A stretch of DNA of 64,000 nt, taken from Plenodomus lindquistii. Lineage: Eukaryota; Ascomycota; Dothideomycetes; Pleosporales; Leptosphaeriaceae. The notes beneath the pieces were generated by a model. That model was given only the letters and a program-made list of their open reading frames with translations. It searched no databases and had not been told where the DNA came from. This document shows, piece by piece, positions 11,623 through 20,561 of this stretch. The stretch lies in the NCBI GenBank assembly GCA_025504975.1, contig JANUWI010000018.1, positions 682,001-746,000 of the forward strand. The letters run 5' to 3'. Position 1 is the stretch's first letter. Every line of letters starts with the position of its first letter. A program made the position numbers and the translations under genes.

Positions 11623-12087
11623 ATGCACTTTTCAACCCTCGCCCTCTTGGCTCTTTCCAGTGTCTCTGTCCTCGCGGCGCCCGCTAAACGCGCAGACTTT
11701 AGCGTAGATTTCTATACCGATATCAACCAGAACGGACAGAAAATTACACTCAGCGGTGCATCGGGACAATGCGTTGATCTACCTGCCGACCTGAATGACA
11801 AGGCTAGCGGTGTTTTTCCACAAGCGGGCGCGAATTGCACGTTTTGGAAGTAAGTACTATTTTCTCGGCTTTATCTCATGAGGAACTTCAAGGGTTTGGT
11901 GTGATGGAGACTGACGAAGCGATTCAGAGAGAAGAAGTGCGATCTAGGCAGTGACTCCTTCACCGTCAATAGCGAGGGATGGTGGGATTTGAAGAAAGTG
12001 TCTATCAATGGAGAGAGCAAGACAGGAGGACCCAAGACGCAGAACTTCAACAAGAAGGTCAGCAGCTTCTCGTGTGTTGCCGAATAG
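11623..12087 (+). CDS. Small secreted protein, candidate effector (copy 1 of a paralogous pair)
   Basis: Two exons, 11623-11849 and 11928-12087 (78 nt intron), encode 128 residues. The first 18 or so form a signal peptide (MHFSTLALLALSSVSVLA), followed by APAKR, a possible Kex2 site. The mature part has four cysteines (QCVDLP, NCTFW, KCDLG, FSCVAE), compatible with two disulfides. The region from VDFYTD to the intron aligns with the gene at 13422 (YxD/NxNxxGQ, then C, then L-x-x-DLN, then P-x-G-x-x-C-x-F). The intron sits at the same place, just after the Cys-x-Phe motif, in both. No enzymatic motif is present. The pattern resembles small beta/gamma-crystallin-like or killer-toxin-like folds, but I do not assign a function. 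Confidence 0.82.
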
Positions 12088-13421
12088 GTCGGAAGAAAGA
12101 CGAGGCTGGATGGATATGAAAGCGCTCAGAGTTGTGGTGAGGGAGGAGGATTCGTTATCTTTCTAGGATGTTTTAATATAATCGTTTCTACACCGTTGAA
12201 TGGGGCTTAACTCGCATGTTGTTATCGTGTGTTAAGGTCAAATTGAGATGAGGTGCGGATATCGTTGGGCTGGGATGGGGGAGAAAGGCGGCCAAATTAT
12301 GGACGAAATAGCGACGCGAAGCTTGTAAGTCTCGAATGGGTGAGTGGATCTAGACTCTGGATGGTATTTGGAAGCCCATAATGTTTTGTGAGATCCTATC
12401 ATGTTCCCATCTCACCCTAAGAGCACGACGCTCGAGCCTATCTAGTTGCAATGAGACAACAAAAACACGGAGGAAACTTGCCTCTACGACCCCTGAAGAA
12501 TAAACCTGACATCTAAGAACTTTGTTTGTATTTCTGAGTATGTCCTGTTAGCTTTGATGAATAGTGACTGATACTCTAGAGACTAAAGAATTCCGAGTGT
12601 CTTCGTAGCGGTGGTGTTTGGTGTCGCTCAGACTTTCGGTGTGCAAGGAACTTACCGATTAGCTGGGGACGTGAGGAAATGCTTTGACTTTCGGTGGAGA
12701 GAAGTTACTCCCTCTAGAAAATAACGTTGTACAACAGAATGGGTTCAAGGTTTCGGCGCAGCAGTTGCACACGTCAGTCTTATGTGCGATTCATCACCAA
12801 ATACGAGTATGAACGAGAAACCGCCGCACTGCGAACATCACTACTCTTGAGTCCTAGCCTTGGTGTCCACCTCATCCACACAGTTTCGTCTGCTCGTCTC
12901 CAGAATTAGATGCGGTCATCCAGGAACAATGTAAGATCGCCGTCTCGATCCGATAAAGCGTATAACGGCCCGACGTGCAGCTTTCCACAGTGGGAAACCT
13001 TGTACAGCGATCAGCACCACATGTGGGCTCGTACAACTCCACTTGAGGCTCTTCTCGCCCCGCGAATTGATCAAGCTACTAAATACTGCTGACGTGTAGA
13101 ACATCAAAAAGCCCGATGATCCGGGATTAGTGAACTGTATCCGCAAAATGGGGCATTGGCTTTTGCGCACACCGCACACCGCACACTACCTCGTACTAGG
13201 TGCCGTGCGAGACCCGGATGACCGTTGGATTCTTCGGTGATGATGAGCACAAGAGCTGGCAGAACAGTGGATGTATATATGGAGTCTTCGAGTATAAACA
13301 GTCGCCATCCCCAGCGTACTGGAAGAATCACCACACTCAATCTCTCAACCATTCCAACTACATATATACTCATCTCTCTTCACTCCTAAAAAGCAGCTCA
13401 TCAGCCAACCAAACCTCCACC
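12088..13421. other. Intergenic region between the two secreted paralogues
   Basis: 1.3 kb without a supported gene. It contains a short CGCACAC direct repeat near 13167-13187 and a TATATATGG box near 13273, about 150 nt before the ATG of the next secreted gene. Confidence 0.45.
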
Positions 13422-13881
13422 ATGCAGCTCTCCATCAACCTCGCTCTCTTCTCTGCCGCTCTTGTCGCCGCATACGACAAGGCCGCCCTAGGTCTCGCAG
13501 AACCTAACGGCGCCACCGTCTACCTATGCAACGAGTCCAACTTCCAAGGCTACTGCCAGAACTTCAGCACCCGTCCCAGCGGATGTATTCAGTTGGGCGA
13601 CGACCTCAACCGTCAGATCAGCTCGGTTCTCCCTGCTCGGGGCAGCTACTGCTATTTCTTCACGTAAGTCTACCACTTAGTTTGAGACACGGGGTCTTGG
13701 GGCGTGTAGGGAGCAAGGCTAACAATGTGATAGCGCTGATAACTGCGAGACCACCGGGGAGACTTTCCACGTTGGATATCCCGGATTCTCGGACTTGAGT
13801 GACGTGCCTGTCAATGGACCGGTTGGGTCGACCAGGAACTACAACAACAAGATTAGCTCTTACTTCTGCACCTTTGAGTAG
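13422..13881 (+). CDS. Small secreted cysteine-rich protein, candidate effector (copy 2 of the pair)
   Basis: Two exons, 13422-13663 and 13734-13881, separated by a 70 nt intron with a GCTAAC branch site, encode 129 residues. A signal peptide (MQLSINLALFSAALVAA) leads into a mature chain with seven cysteines: YLC, GYC, SGC, SYC, DNC, FFC-like ends. Sequence from VYLCNESNFQG to CYFF aligns with the first secreted gene, and the intron is in the same position and phase. It has more cysteines than copy 1, so the pair has diverged. Strong leader (ACCTCCACC ATG). Likely exported; function unknown. Confidence 0.84.
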
Positions 13882-14172
13882 ATGGATGGTGGGAAAAGAT
13901 GACGGGTAATCAGGAGGTGAGGATGATGTATTTGGAGGCAGGAGAGAGACATTGCAAAAAATAAGCTTTAATTTATAGTCAAACACATTCGTTTCTAAAA
14001 GTTCATGAGGCATATGCAGACACACAAGGCTTTCATGCAACCATTAACCTCCCATGTTCAATTACGTACGTGAAGCCTTGAATAGCAACCCATGACATTA
14101 AGATCCTCTCTAATCACGCAGTCAAACTAGATGCGCATCAAATACAGCCCTAACAGTTGCCGCTTTTTCACC

Positions 14173-14973
14173 CTATTCAAACGCCTTACCCTTGCCCTTC
14201 CTATCCCCCATCAAATTTCTCACGATGAGCTCTCTAACCCTCTTCTTCTTCCGTTCTTCATCTACCGTACCCGTAACCTTGCCTTTCAACTCCTGCACTA
14301 AAAAAAACATCCCGCTTACCACATAATCCTCCCGACAACAAGCCAATACACAACGGTCTACCAATGCATCATGGAGTTCTGCCTGAGTAACAAGGGCAGG
14401 ATGCGCATACTCATTCTCCTCTGCTTCCCTCGCCCTCTTTGCTTCCTGGAACTCACGGTGCATTTCCCTCTCCACACTCGCACAAACCCTTGCTGCTTCC
14501 TGCGTAATCTCCAAAGAAGAGTCCCCATACATGACCGCAAAGCCCTGTCTCAACCTCTTTACTTCTTCTTCATATTCTTCTTCGTCGACCGGCAAACACG
14601 GTACACACGGCGTCATCGTATCAGGCATGAACTCGCACCCCCTTACCTGCCGCTTTGTCGTGAAAGCGGAATCAGATCCCATAGTTAAAGTCGCAAGGAC
14701 AACCGGTTTGTCTGGTTGGAACGGGATATCCCGCCATGCTGTACTGGGCACCACGTTGGAGGGCACGTGGGTGCGGTGGTGGGAGCATGTTGCTGGATTT
14801 GCGCAGGTTTGGTTGAAGGGGAGAAAGTGTGGTATTGATGGGCGGGAAGGGGGAGGTAGGAGGCACTGGGGACAGGGGGTTGATGTGGTGTTGTGGCTAC
14901 TGGTAGCGTTGAGGTGGGCGTTGTGGGAACATGGGGGAGCGGGGAGGGTGTCTGAGCTGGGTTGGGCGGGCAT
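14173..14973 (-). CDS. Hypothetical protein with a charged helical C-terminal half
   Basis: An uninterrupted minus-strand frame of 266 residues. The first ~100 residues are Ser/Thr/Pro/His-rich with scattered cysteines, then comes a short CEFMPDTMTPCVPC segment. The remainder is highly charged (DEEEYEEEVKRLRQGF, then EREMHREFQEAKRAREAEE) and likely helical, ending in a Lys-rich DRKGKGKAFE. No family is recognised. The charged half has ordinary coding composition, while the opposite strand frames are poor. The N-terminal start is uncertain. It could be a lineage-specific gene. Confidence 0.5.
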   Translation of the reverse strand: MPAQPSSDTLPAPPCSHNAHLNATSSHNTTSTPCPQCLLPPPSRPSIPHFLPFNQTCANPATCSHHRTHVPSNVVPSTAWRDIPFQPDKPVVLATLTMGSDSAFTTKRQVRGCEFMPDTMTPCVPCLPVDEEEYEEEVKRLRQGFAVMYGDSSLEITQEAARVCASVEREMHREFQEAKRAREAEENEYAHPALVTQAELHDALVDRCVLACCREDYVVSGMFFLVQELKGKVTGTVDEERKKKRVRELIVRNLMGDRKGKGKAFE

Positions 14974-15565
14974 TATTAGTGGGTGTTAGTTCGTGAGGGG
15001 GGTTGTTGTATTGGTTGGTGGTGTGTGAGATGGTGTGATGGGTCGTGGAGGGTATCAGTATGTGGGCTTTGGGATAGAGTTTCCTTATATACAGTTTAAT
15101 GTGAAGTCGACGTTATATTCATACATGATACCCAGATTTAACAACACTCTATTGGCTGAGGAAAGTATGGTAATGTTGCTGTTAGCGCGAATCCTAGGCT
15201 ATCCCAGCGTAAAGATATTCAAGGACCAATGAGAATATGTGTGAATCCCTCAACGCTATTGAAATTGGCGGTTGAGATGATAACTCTCCCAAACTTCTTC
15301 TCCTGCTTACAAACTCTATCAGGAATCGTAATTGAAAATGGTTTTGGTAAGTCGTGAGGTGTGATCAATCCCGCATATAGGAGACGTTCCATGCTTCGTG
15401 TAACCCTCGCTTGATAATAACGTCACACAACCTCGATCCTAGACTACACGTCACTTTCTCAACCTCCACCACTCAAACACATAGACCCTGCCCTCAAATT
15501 TTGATCCATCCACATCCCCTACACATACCCGCTCAATCCTCCACGATAGACCGAGAAACATCAAA
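14974..15565. other. Divergent promoter region, no supported gene
   Basis: About 590 nt between the minus-strand hypothetical gene and the F-box gene on the plus strand. It is G/T-rich at the left and C/A-rich at the right, as expected for two outward leaders. Nothing else is seen. Confidence 0.45.
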
Positions 15566-17023
15566 ATGCCCCAACTCACCGACCTCTCTACGGAACTGCT
15601 CTTCATGATCGCAACGCACCTCCAACACTCCCCTTCCTCAAGACGCTACTTCGAAGCAAGAAACCCCCTCTACAATCTCGCCTTAACATGCAAACTTCTC
15701 CATCCCATCGCGAGAGAATTGCTATTCAAGTCTGTCCACCTCCCCCGCCGCCCATGGAGCTACTCATGCAGCCTTTTCTTGCTCATCGAAACACTGCTCC
15801 AGCATCCAGAGAGCGCGCGCCTAGTCACCAGTCTGAAGATGAGTATCGCATACACCATAATTGAGACGCTCTTTACGCCCATCGCACCGCTTGCTAGTTC
15901 CACAGCCACGGTGCAGCGTGTGCAGACTTTCATCGCGGGTCAGGAATGGATGCCCGCACCTGAAAAGGCAGAATGGGCGTATCAGGCTAAAGGCCAGCGT
16001 GCGCTGCCGTTTTGCGCTGTCCTTCTTTCCCTGCTGCCTAACCTTAAGAGTTTGGAGTTTGAGAAGGACGGGCTGCCTGATGATCCGTTTGCGCATATCT
16101 TCTGGTCGACGTCGTGTACCGAGTTGGAGGATTTTGCGGGTGCGGTGGTTAGGTTGGGGGCGTGTGCTGGGCTGAGGGGGTTAAAGAGCTGGAAGGGGGG
16201 TGTGGCGGGGCAGTTCGGACTGGCGCCGTTTCAAAATGTCGCGACGCTGACGACGGTAGATGTATCGTTACGGCGGATGGGCGAGTGGAATGTAGACGGG
16301 TATTTGCCGTTGGAGCAGGTGCGCACGTTGAGAGTGGATTGTGGGGCAGAGGAATTGCCTAGGGACTTACGTAGTGGCGTGTTTGGGATTAACTTGGGAT
16401 TACCAATGGTGTCTAATGGGCTGAAGGGACTGTATGATGGACTGTCGAGAATGGTAGGGGTGTTTACGAAGTTGAAGACGGTAGAGTTTTATGCGCACGG
16501 AAAGGGGAGCTGAAGGGGGCAGTCTGTGATTGATGAGGCGAAGTATTTCAATCTCACCAACTGCATCGGATCGGTCGCGAATACGTTGACGACGTTGGAG
16601 TTGCCAGGAGGTTGGTGGGCGGAGTCCCCATGGAGGTATGGGACAGACACCGCCTGTAGAAGTCTTGACGCGACATCGGTAGCGAACTTCGCGGCGTTTA
16701 CTTCTCTTGAGACGCTGGTGGTCCACGCACCAGCCATCGTTGTTACCTCTGCACACGAGACACTGGTGGCAAGTCCAGCGGACACACTGCCTCCCTCGAT
16801 CAAGAAGATTGTCGTATACGGCGCGCACAACGGAATCTGGTCTTGGGTGAACGACGTTGTGGACAACGAAGCACTCTTCCCGTGTCTGAAGGTCCTCGAG
16901 TTAAGGAGGAAGCAGGTAGTGCCAGCATCGCCAGAGCTCTCCTCCTTGAGTAATCTGTCAATGGGTCATGAGGTGTTATGGGAGAAGCTGAAGTCCTCAA
17001 GTATACAGCTCCATGTCAACTAG
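15566..17023 (+). pseudogene. F-box-like protein gene interrupted by an in-frame TGA
   Basis: An N-terminal F-box-like segment (LTDLSTELLFMIATHLQ, later LALTCKLLHPIARELLF) is followed by leucine-rich, repeat-like sequence, as in fungal F-box substrate adaptors of SCF ubiquitin ligases. The frame runs 315 codons to TGA at 16511-16513. It then continues in the same frame for another 169 codons with the same leucine-rich character (TLTTLELPGGWW, FTSLETLVVHAP, PCLKVLELRRK) to TAG at 17021-17023. A 42 nt intron removing the stop can be drawn (GTAGAG to GGGCAG) but would delete coding-like residues and is short for this genome. I read it as one gene of about 485 codons broken by a nonsense change. 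A truncated functional product or a sequencing error are the alternatives. Confidence 0.6.
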
Positions 17024-17699
17024 CTAGTGTGTATCTGTAGCATGATGCCTCGTATTAATCGTTGATGAGTAATCTAGGAGATGAAGATTTTGCTTTATGG
17101 GAATACATGTGCATGCTTTACAGCCATTGACTACACGACGACAACAGGGCGAGCAGTGTCATGCCGAGGATGTCCACACTGTTTCTATGGCTTGTCTATA
17201 CATTGGGATCGGTACAACTAGAAGGCATGCCCATCGCATGCAAGCTAACAGCGAAGCATCCTTCTCTCGGCATGACCAGTCCACATTGGGCTGACAGGCC
17301 GTTGGAAGCCCCTCGTGTTCTTCAACGGTACCAGAGTCATTGTAGGGCTGGCGGCATGCCTGTCACCTGCGGCTCGTCAGAGACATGGGAGACCTCACCT
17401 GTAAGCGAAGCTCGCTTCATACCCCAAAGCTCAGACCACCGCACTGTGGCTTTGGCATTGAATATTCGGTTTCCCCAGAAGTGCATTCTCGAGCTTCTAA
17501 GCGTAACTTGATATCCTGCAATGGGCCATCATGGGTCATTGGTATGCCTTCACATTACTTCTCCAGATTGCTTTTGCGCACGTCGATTCCGTGCGGCTCA
17601 ATTCCAAAGTCTGCACAGTGGCATGTGGCATGCAACGTGTCGCAGCTACGCGGCCCTAACGATGTCACTCGTGATGACAGTAACGGAAGTGACCTGTCA

Positions 17700-17850
17700 A
17701 AGTCAATATCCAGCCTTGGTGTTGAGTCCCGTAGGGCCAGGATAGCCGCCGAGCGGGGCACATTGGGCATCGTGCCCTTCCAAAATGTTGCGCCGGTGCT
17801 AGATGTGGGTCTGTAGGGCAGCGATGAGCCTCACGACCGGGGGCGTGGAA
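17700..17850 (+). pseudogene. Relic fragment similar to the upstream F-box gene
   Basis: Around 17753-17830 the DNA aligns with 16203-16285 of the F-box gene. GCGGGGCA is shared, then a variable stretch, then CTTCCAAAATGTTGCG against GTTTCAAAATGTCGCG, and TAGATGT a little later. In translation VPFQNVAP matches APFQNVAT. The relic hits a stop (TAG) soon after. It seems to be a decayed partial duplicate; limits are approximate. Confidence 0.45.
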
Positions 17851-20257
17851 CCCAATCGGGTCCGTCTTGGGCAGCGAAGACTCAAGTGCTGGAATGTTAG
17901 CTGGGGAGTGATGACTCACACTACCTTGCTCTTAAAGGCCATGCTGCAAAGGATAGGGTGGAACAGGCTGGCGACGTGCGAAAGCTCGCTATAATGGCGA
18001 AGATTACCGTAAGTCTAAGCAACGCCTTTGTCGTCATTTTGCGAGGTGCTTTGTGAATAGCGCTAGATGAGTGCCCACCTGTTCTCACATTCCACGGCTA
18101 GGAGACGCTAGTCCAAATATGTTTCGTTGAACGTCTACATGCTAGACGACCGGTTCATATACATGCAACGGGTGTCTTTGAGCAGTCCCATGAAGAAGGT
18201 ATGATTGAGTAAAAGTGTGTGGCCTGCTTTTTGCTCAGCGCTGATCGATATTCGCGTGCAAATTGTACCAAATCCTTATTCCGAGTGTGTGTGTGCGAGC
18301 CTAAGGTGATACAAGCAGAACTCAGGGAAATACTCCCTACGTCGTAGGTGGTACACGGATAGACGACTGTGTGTTGAGTCGAGTATGCAGGCCACCGTCG
18401 CAATCAGATGCTGGTGTCGTACATCGGCAGCCGATATCGCATCGTTGACGTCTACAGGGCGTTCAGAGACGTCGATGGCTGTGTAGCGTAGCGGGGGACC
18501 GGCGTGATCTGTCTGGAGGACCAGCTGTAGTCAGATATGACTCAATGGACGTTTCAGCAAGAAACTTGTCCAGTAGGTTGTGTCGAGAACAATCCTGCGA
18601 GGGTTTATCCACAATCAAGCGAACCTGTAGGGTGCTACGGGTCGCTATGAGGATGTTTGAGGGTATGAACGCAGGGTCACTTGGCCTCGCTCTGCCAGGC
18701 CAGGAACGTGCAAGAATAGCTCGTGATGTCGAGAAACATGGACGAACGCAGTCAAGAGTTGTGCGGAAACTTGGCCAGGTTTTGATGGTGTAGGTGCATT
18801 GGATATCATCGCTCGCCGGGGTCAAGATCAGACCGCTACGCTATGGCCTTGATGGCGATTGTGAAAGGATACGGATCGGTGAAGTAGTCCGTGGAAGAAT
18901 TGATGCGTACGCTATTATGGATTCAGTCTGTGAAGGATACACGGTATTCACAAGCCGCGAGATTTTCAACCCTTTGCAATTGATAATGATCCGTTTCATT
19001 GCTAAATCGCCACGCCGCATTTCTGGTAGGGCTTGGTGCGTGGCCAAGATGCTCGATCGCGTGCATGTCCTCACCGGAAGGTCAGCGGGGCAGTGTATAG
19101 TAGAGCAATGACGAGTAAGCGACGCTTGTCGGCCCGCGTGATGGGGGTGTTTTCGGAAACAAGGTGGCATGGTTACACGGATACAGTTGTCTCTGCGCAG
19201 TTGGACAGATGGTGGAGCGTGGTGCACTAGTGCGTGGGTGGAGTAGTTCTGGAAGGTTGTGATTTGCGGCCACTGTGCAAGCATTTGCCAGTCACGGTCA
19301 GCACTGGAATGTCTGGAGCGTGCTGTGGCAAAAGGACAGATTGTTGGCGCCGCCGCGACATTAATGAGCCGTGATAGTTGGCGAGAGTGCTCTGCTGTTC
19401 CTGCATGGCAAGCGCGAACTGACGTGGCGGGCCCAAGGCAAAAATGGCATAGCTGCGAGCGTCAATGGCGTCGCTGAGGCTCAAGGCCGTGGATAGTGAA
19501 GATGGCGAGCAGGCACGCAGGCAATGGTCAAGGTGCTGGGGATTGGCTCGCTTGCAAGCGTTGGCCGAGTGGAGTGGCTGTTTGTCGAGGAGAGAGCATC
19601 GTGGGACTCTACTCTACTGTGTACTCTAGACTAGGCTGCATTCCTCGGCGTAGTTCCGTGAGGTGTGCATGGCCAGAGGTGGCCGGCCGGCGGGTGAGCG
19701 CTGGAGCAGTGCGCAGTGAGGAGTCGTCGTCGAGGGCTGCGGCCGCTCCCGGTTTCATTTCGTTGGCCCAGCCCGTGTCGAGGAGGGCGGCCGGCCGTCG
19801 CTGGCATGTCTGACACTGGTGCCGCGCTGCTAGGGCGGCCAATTGCACGCGTGCCTATTATTACCCATGGGGTTCGCCATGGGCAATCAGCAAGGTGAGG
19901 CATGCCATGAATGATTGAGGAGCGGCTGCGCAGCTGAGGCAATGGGGCGTTGTCTTGCGCAGTGTCGCCCAGTGGATGGCCTGGTGCGTCACTCTGCCGT
20001 GCGCGAGGGAGCAAATGGGCCGCAACGGATTGCCCATGCTGTGTGCCCTGGGCGCCCAACGTCGATTAGAGGCGACGCAACGCAACGCATGAAAGAGAGC
20101 TAGGCCAGCGACAGGCCATGTTTAGAGTACGCCCAGTCGTTTTGAAATTTTGCGGGCGCGGGAAACTTTTCGTGCAGCGCAAAGCCCGAATGCGCCTGCA
20201 TATGCTGCTGCACACGCGCCCGTCATACGCTGTCGCAGACTACTTTTCTTGCTCGTC

Positions 20258-20316
20258 CTCCCCTCTCCCTCTCCCTCTCCCTCTCCCTCTCCCTCTCCCT
20301 CTCCCTCTCCCTCTCC
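20258..20316. repeat. (CTCCCT)n microsatellite
   Basis: About nine tandem copies of a CTCCCT hexamer, nearly perfect, in the leader region 250 nt before the ATG at 20562. Pyrimidine tracts like this are common in fungal promoters; its copy number should vary between strains. Confidence 0.9.
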
Positions 20317-20561
20317 GTCCCCTCCCTCTTGCATTCACCCCCATCCATTCCCCCATCCAGCCCTCACATGACTTGGGCCGGCAGAACAGCGACTCCCTCC
20401 CTCGACCAGCAATGCGCGCTCCACCTGCCACTCTCGCCTGAATGCACTGGTAGCGCCCGCCCCGCAAATTATTATCGATAGTCGCCTGCGCTAGAGTGAG
20501 TCGAGCCCGCCGCTCACCAACGCCCATCACCAGCAAACACATCGCCGCCGCCGCCGCCGCC

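Larger units (their letters stand above)
17024..20561. other. Long gene-poor region with an F-box relic
   Basis: 3.5 kb without an intact gene. 17.70-17.85 kb resembles part of the F-box gene (separate entry). From about 19 kb the sequence is GC-rich with many overlapping short frames on both strands. None of them has a domain or consistent splicing. The last 300 nt are the leader of the gene at 20562, including a hexanucleotide repeat. Confidence 0.5.

Noticed and set aside
16463..16536. Short intron removing the TGA in the F-box gene
   Set aside because: A GT-AG pair can be drawn, but the intron would be about 42 nt, lacks a good branch site and deletes coding-like residues.
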